A DNA stretch of 64,000 nt from Pseudovibrio axinellae (GTDB lineage: Bacteria; Pseudomonadota; Alphaproteobacteria; Rhizobiales; Stappiaceae). Every line of letters begins with the position of its first letter. Within the stretch, counting starts at the first letter, position 1. Positions 59,893 to 64,000 of the stretch are shown here, one piece after another. A model generated the notes under the pieces. The model worked only from the letters and a program-made list of their open reading frames with translations, had not been told where the DNA came from and made no database searches. The stretch lies in contig NZ_FOFM01000009.1 of NCBI RefSeq assembly GCF_900110875.1, positions 62,001-126,000 of the forward strand, read 5' to 3'. The translations under genes were made by a program, and so were the position numbers.

Positions 59893-60846
59893 TTAGCGCT
59901 GACTGTCAGAAACCGGGAATCCGGCCTCCTCGTAGAAATTAAGCGCACCAGGGTGTATCTTACCGCTGATGTTACTCAGCAAGTCTGCATTAACGCCGTC
60001 CCACCAAGCAGCACCTTTGCCCATTTTGGCTTTGTGATCCCAAAAATTCTTGGTCATTGCATAGGCTGTTTCATCATCCATCTGCGTTGTTGCGTAGGCC
60101 ACAACTGGCAGGGATGTTGTCGTAATATCAGCCTCTTGGCCAGCGTATGTGCCTGCTGGAATAACCAGTTTGGTACGTTTGGTTTTTGCAATCTGCTCAT
60201 CTGAAAGCGAAAGCACATTCACGCCGGTTCCCGCCGCCGCTTCAATAACGTTTGGAGCCGGGTATGAACCTGCCGTCACAAAGCCGTCAATCTGGCCATT
60301 CTTCAAAGCAGGAACAGCATTGGAAAGCTCAACGTCCGCAAGTTCTACTTGCCCTTCAAGACCAAATAATTTCAGGTATTTTGCACCTTCTTTGGCACCA
60401 AATGAGCCTTTACCAATGAGGATCTTTTTACCCTTCAAATCAGCGAAGCTCTCAATTCCGGCATCTTCTCCCACAACGAAATGCATGGTCAAAGAAGGAA
60501 TTGGGAACAGAGCGCGGATTTCACCAAACTTTGGGTTCGCGCGCTTTTCAAACATTGCCTTGCCATCCTTAGCCAGCTTTACCAGCACAGGAGGAGTGGT
60601 GAAAACATAGTTTCCAGGACGTACAGCAGCTTCCATCACGTTTTGAACGGAGCCCTGACTCTCCTCAACAGTAACAATAATATCCCCGTTGGAAGCTTCC
60701 TTCATGGCTTCTGCAATCTGGACAGCCATCTGGTAGTAGGAGGATGAGGTCTTCGCTGATTTATAGGTAACGCGCGTTTCAGCCTGAGCTGCAAACGAGA
60801 ACCCAATGAGAGCCGCCGCAGCCACGCATGTAGTCAGTAGTTTCAT
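59893..60846 (-). CDS. TAXI-family TRAP substrate-binding protein
   Basis: 317 residues, ATG at 60846 after AGAGGA. A signal peptide (KLLTTCVAAAALIGFSFAAQA) precedes VTYKSAKTSSSYYQMAVQIAEAMKEAS. The TAXI signature appears as SQGSVQNVMEAAVRPGNYVFTTPPVLVKLAKDG and IPSLTMHFVVGEDAGIESFADLKGKKILIGKGSFGAKEGAKYL. TAXI proteins bind organic anions such as glutamate or other carboxylates; the ligand here is unknown. The gene lies between an amidase gene and its permease gene on the same strand, so the ligand may be an amide or its acid product. Confidence 0.85.
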   Translation of the reverse strand: MKLLTTCVAAAALIGFSFAAQAETRVTYKSAKTSSSYYQMAVQIAEAMKEASNGDIIVTVEESQGSVQNVMEAAVRPGNYVFTTPPVLVKLAKDGKAMFEKRANPKFGEIRALFPIPSLTMHFVVGEDAGIESFADLKGKKILIGKGSFGAKEGAKYLKLFGLEGQVELADVELSNAVPALKNGQIDGFVTAGSYPAPNVIEAAAGTGVNVLSLSDEQIAKTKRTKLVIPAGTYAGQEADITTTSLPVVAYATTQMDDETAYAMTKNFWDHKAKMGKGAAWWDGVNADLLSNISGKIHPGALNFYEEAGFPVSDSQR

Positions 60847-61069
60847 GAACGATCCTCTGGAATTTCTTATGCCTGAACCCAAAAAAATTTAATGTGACTC
60901 TAGCTTGAATGCAGGGCGTTTCAAGTACAGAGATGCGCTTATCGGTGGCTTGACATTGAAATATCCTCATGAATAAGCAAGCACCCCTACCAGTTTGCGC
61001 GGATTTGCGTTTTTTCGGTAGAAGCTGCGTTGTTTACGATGATCGTGCGCTGCTATGTAGAAATTGCCT

Positions 61070-62341
61070 TTACCGCAGTAAGTGCTCCACCTCTTCGCCT
61101 GCAGCAAGCACGTGTTCGTCCTGTGCCGCAACACCACATACCGAAATACTGTGTGATGGTTTGGACGGATCAACTGGAAGCGTAAGAGACGGCATGTTCA
61201 AAAATGCGGTGATCATCGTCAAGCGCAACGCGGTGGCATTGGCCTTTTGAAACGACTCTATATTTTTTTCAACCTCAACAACACGTGGCGGCAACTCAGG
61301 TACTGTCGGCATCAACAAGAACCCGCCTTGAAGTTGCGCTTCTATCTCTGCCTGCAAAATGGCGCGTTGGTGCCTTAGGTAGGCAACTTGCTTTGCAGTC
61401 ATTGGCAGGACGCCCTCCAAACGCGACTTTATCTGAGGATCAATCTGAGCATCACTCAAATCTAAAAATCGACAAACCTGCTCTCGGGCTTCAACGCTAA
61501 CCAATGTTCCATATTCAGCGAAAAGCTGGTGTGTCCGTAAGATTGCTGGAAGATCCTTGCGAACCACATCGACACCAGCGTCAAACAGCGTTTCGATGCA
61601 AACATCAAACATCCTCATAATCTCATCGGAGATGCCAAGTCCCTCCATGTCTGGCACCACAAGCTGGAAGGGCTGGGCCCTGAGTGATTTCCCGACATGC
61701 TTAGCTTGAGCAGACATCACAGCATCAAGTTTTCGTATGCCGTGAACTGTACGCGCCATTGGACCGAGCACATCAAGGCTGGCTCCAAGCGGAACAACGC
61801 CTTCCATAGGGTAGCGACCCATCGTAGCCCGATAGCCGCAAATGCCTTGAAAGGCAGCAGGAACACGCGTGGAACCGGAGGTATCACTCCCGATGGCCAA
61901 ATCACAAATCCCACTAGAGATCGCAGATGCGCAACCTGACGAAGAGCCACCTGGGACGCTTTCAGCATCCAACGCATTGGGGGAGTTGCCATAGTGTGGA
62001 TTTAACCCCAAACCAGAAAAGGCAAACTCAGTCATATTGGCAGGGCCGATTGGAATAGCCCCGGCATCAATCACCCGTTGCACAGCAGGCGCGTTGTCGG
62101 GTTCAACACCGGTAGCATAGGCGAGCGAACCTGCTGTTGTCGCAAGTCCTTGCAGAGCGATATTCCCCTTGATAGCGACCAGCTCACCATCAATGGGGCT
62201 AAGTGCGCGGCCTTCCGCTTGACGTTGCTGTGCCGCCCTCGCCAACTCCTCAACCTGGGCTTTGTTAAGAGCAATAAAGATCGCCTTAAACGCAATAGTG
62301 TTGAGCTTGTCCCAGAGCTTTGTAAGATTGATCACTGTCAT
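61070..62341 (-). CDS. Amidase-signature family hydrolase
   Basis: 423 residues, somewhat shorter than the typical 450-500. The Ser-cisSer-Lys triad can be placed: Lys58 in VAIKGNIALQG, the cis-Ser in VPGGSSSGCASAIS (133-135) and the nucleophile Ser157 in IGSDTSGSTRVPA. The residue after the catalytic Lys is Gly where most relatives have Asp. The enzyme hydrolyses carboxamides in the cytosol. Relatives include allophanate hydrolase N-domains and AtzF-like proteins. It precedes the TAXI-TRAP genes by 223 bases on the same strand and may act on the imported compound. Confidence 0.8.
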   Translation of the reverse strand: MTVINLTKLWDKLNTIAFKAIFIALNKAQVEELARAAQQRQAEGRALSPIDGELVAIKGNIALQGLATTAGSLAYATGVEPDNAPAVQRVIDAGAIPIGPANMTEFAFSGLGLNPHYGNSPNALDAESVPGGSSSGCASAISSGICDLAIGSDTSGSTRVPAAFQGICGYRATMGRYPMEGVVPLGASLDVLGPMARTVHGIRKLDAVMSAQAKHVGKSLRAQPFQLVVPDMEGLGISDEIMRMFDVCIETLFDAGVDVVRKDLPAILRTHQLFAEYGTLVSVEAREQVCRFLDLSDAQIDPQIKSRLEGVLPMTAKQVAYLRHQRAILQAEIEAQLQGGFLLMPTVPELPPRVVEVEKNIESFQKANATALRLTMITAFLNMPSLTLPVDPSKPSHSISVCGVAAQDEHVLAAGEEVEHLLR

Positions 62342-62925
62342 TACTCCGATACCCCGGCTGTGCCTTTCCTGCCCGGTATATTAGAGAAAGGCAATTCAAC
62401 CTGTCAAAGCCTGTGTCCCAAAACCAAGAACCAAACAACGATCACCTGCCCAAGGTGTGCCCTGTTTGTTTCCTTCAAACACTTCAATATTGAGTTAAGG
62501 CAGACAATTGATTGTTGGAACATAAGCCGGCAGCGTCACGAACCCTCGCGCTTGGATACACTTAGCTTGAGTAGAATCAGTAAATAATAATAAGTATTGA
62601 TTATAGATTTATTTGATTTGCTGAGAAATAATGTTCTCATGCCTTCCAAAAAGCAACCCTATCATGGAATGATTTCCCGCTTGCAGTGGTTCATTTAACA
62701 CAAATATTCTAATGGTTTAGATTAACATTTGCGGAAAAATCGATTAATTCATACTTAAAATATGTCATATATATTATAATTTAATGCAGCTCAAATATCA
62801 AATATTATTGTACTATATTCATTTAATTACTTTCTTCTGTGAAATCTAAAAATGTTTATATTGATTTTAGATGCAACCTTAATACGATTAAGCGGCTTAA
62901 TACTTCTATTACTCTAGGAGATACA
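62342..62925. other. AT-rich intergenic region before the serralysin gene
   Basis: About 580 bases without a gene; 62580-62920 is strongly AT-rich. It should contain the divergent promoters of the amidase and protease genes. No consensus pair or operator stands out. Confidence 0.4.
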
Positions 62926-64000
62926 ATGTTTAAGAATAGAAAAAAATTCAAAGCCGAGTTTGTTGAAGGAAGTGATGCACCTTTCAGTACATCAACCCCC
63001 TACTCCATTGCAGCTGGTGATACCTTCGAAGGCACTTTAAGCACTCGCAGTGATTCCGACGCGATCGCATTTGAAGTGGAAGCTGGCGTTACTTACACGA
63101 TCTCCCTTGACAGCTTTGGCGCCGACGGGGTTCCTGATACCTATCTTTATATTTTCGATTCTGAAGGCCAAGCAATCGCAATGGATGATGACAGCGGAGA
63201 AGGGCTTAATTCGTTAGTCACCTTCACAGCAACATCCTCAGGCAAGTTTTACATAGGGGCAACAGGTGTTGGCCGCGATACAACAGGTGATTATAAAATC
63301 ACCCTGACTTCCAATGCAGGTCCCGTTGATCCAGATGATCCGGTAGACCCAGATGAACCGGTCGATCCAAATGCCTTCACAAACGACCAAATCGCAGCAC
63401 AACTGACTGATGGTTTCTGGGAAAGCAACCACGACAGCCGTCGCTCCTTTGATGTAAGCCCGGGTGAAGCAATCACCGTTGACATCGGCGACCTTAATGC
63501 TGACGGTCGGGAACTTGCAATCAAGGCCCTGCAAGCCTGGACCATGACGACCGGCATCAACTTTGAATTCGTCACATCCAATGCGCAGATCACATTTGAC
63601 GACAACGAAAGTGGTGCATACTCAACTTCGTCAACCTCAGGCGGCACAATCCGTTCGTCCTTTGTAAACGTCAGCACTGACTGGGTTGCCTCCTACGGCA
63701 CAGATCTGGATGGTTATGCATTCCAAACTTACATGCATGAAATCGGTCATGCCATGGGTCTTGGTCATGCAGGAAACTACAACGGCAGCGCGGACTACGG
63801 CGTAGACAACCACTATAGCAACGATTCCTGGCAGGCATCTGTGATGTCCTACTTCGATCAGCGGGACAACACGAGTGTCGACGCCAGCTTTGCTTACGTT
63901 GTCTCTCCGATGATTGCAGATATCCTTGCGATGCAAGAACTGTATGGCACCACAGCAGACCTGCGCACTGAGTCCACCGTATATGGTGAAAACTCAACTG
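62926..64000 (+). CDS. Serralysin-type zinc metalloprotease (M10), 3' end outside window
   Basis: 358 residues visible, open to the end of the window. ATG 62926 with AGGAG six bases upstream. There is no Sec signal, as expected of a type I-secreted protein. Residues about 27-130 form a pre-peptidase-like beta domain (DAIAFEVEAGVTYTISLDSF, DTYLYIFDSEGQAIAMDDDSG, GKFYIGATGVG). A Pro/Asp linker (DPDDPVDPDEPVDP) leads to the protease, whose zinc site is HEIGHAMGLGH (His271, Glu272, His275, His281), with the Met-turn SVMSYF (Met307, Tyr309). RTX calcium-binding repeats are expected after the window edge. The placement of the PPC-like domain before, not after, the protease is less common. Confidence 0.9.
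   Translation, partial: MFKNRKKFKAEFVEGSDAPFSTSTPYSIAAGDTFEGTLSTRSDSDAIAFEVEAGVTYTISLDSFGADGVPDTYLYIFDSEGQAIAMDDDSGEGLNSLVTFTATSSGKFYIGATGVGRDTTGDYKITLTSNAGPVDPDDPVDPDEPVDPNAFTNDQIAAQLTDGFWESNHDSRRSFDVSPGEAITVDIGDLNADGRELAIKALQAWTMTTGINFEFVTSNAQITFDDNESGAYSTSSTSGGTIRSSFVNVSTDWVASYGTDLDGYAFQTYMHEIGHAMGLGHAGNYNGSADYGVDNHYSNDSWQASVMSYFDQRDNTSVDASFAYVVSPMIADILAMQELYGTTADLRTESTVYGENST

Overview
The window reads like a chromosomal segment of a marine or host-associated alphaproteobacterium. A member of the Pseudovibrio/Stappiaceae group is my best guess from gene content: an IalB relic, TAXI-TRAP and LIV transporters, beta-ketoadipate genes, a serralysin and an alpha-type Fpr. This is inference, and no 16S or other marker gene is present. 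There is no phage, CRISPR array or intact insertion sequence. Base composition is mixed, with AT-rich gaps near 10.3-10.5, 18.7-19.0, 45.6-46.1 and 62.6-62.9 kb.

Layout. 0-2.3 kb: polyprenyl-linked sugar genes (UbiA fragment, GtrA, GT-C-like membrane protein). 2.4-8.2 kb: a truncated copy of a Bcr/CflA drug exporter next to the intact one, a small lipoprotein, a VOC protein, an IalB pseudogene with two internal stops, and a quinone oxidoreductase divergent from a LysR gene. 8.5-18.6 kb: an ABC-F ATPase, a large secreted PcRGLX/YetA-like putative polysaccharide lyase, ferredoxin-NADP reductase, a secreted hypothetical protein, a serine hydrolase, an SDR/LysR divergent pair and a second lipoprotein of the same small family. 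19.2-20.8 kb: an E. coli-type gshA.

21.1-33.9 kb: a catabolic block with a carotenoid/stilbene oxygenase, a double-domain HxlR regulator and a tightly packed operon livHMGF - acyl-CoA ligase - livK - two thiolase-family enzymes - an interrupted nitronate monooxygenase-like gene. It probably imports a carboxylic acid, activates it to a CoA ester and cleaves it. 34.1-39.2 kb: a TetR gene followed by a compact operon of a cytochrome c, a Tat-exported aldonolactone-oxidase-type flavoenzyme, a PLP enzyme of the D-threonine aldolase/D-serine dehydratase fold and a DUF819 membrane protein.

40.5-45.6 kb: an NsrR-like Rrf2 gene with two matching operators and two tiny membrane-protein ORFs. On the opposite strand lies a three-gene unit: a NOX/ferric-reductase-like di-heme membrane NAD(P)H dehydrogenase, a 2[4Fe-4S] ferredoxin and a Tat-signal FrdA/AprA-like flavoprotein. 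I consider this the best candidate for an undescribed electron-transfer system. 46.2-50.8 kb: tRNA-Phe, an M20 peptidase and pcaF-catJ-catI (last steps of the beta-ketoadipate pathway). 51.6-58 kb: a LacI-regulated AfuABC-type ABC transporter with a terminal inositol-phosphatase-family gene, more likely for an organophosphate than for iron. 58-62.3 kb: a TAXI-TRAP transporter with an amidase. 62.9 kb to the end: the start of a serralysin-type metalloprotease that runs off the window.

Four genes are broken (MFS copy, IalB, NMO, DUF2971). All four internal nonsense codons that I found are TAA.
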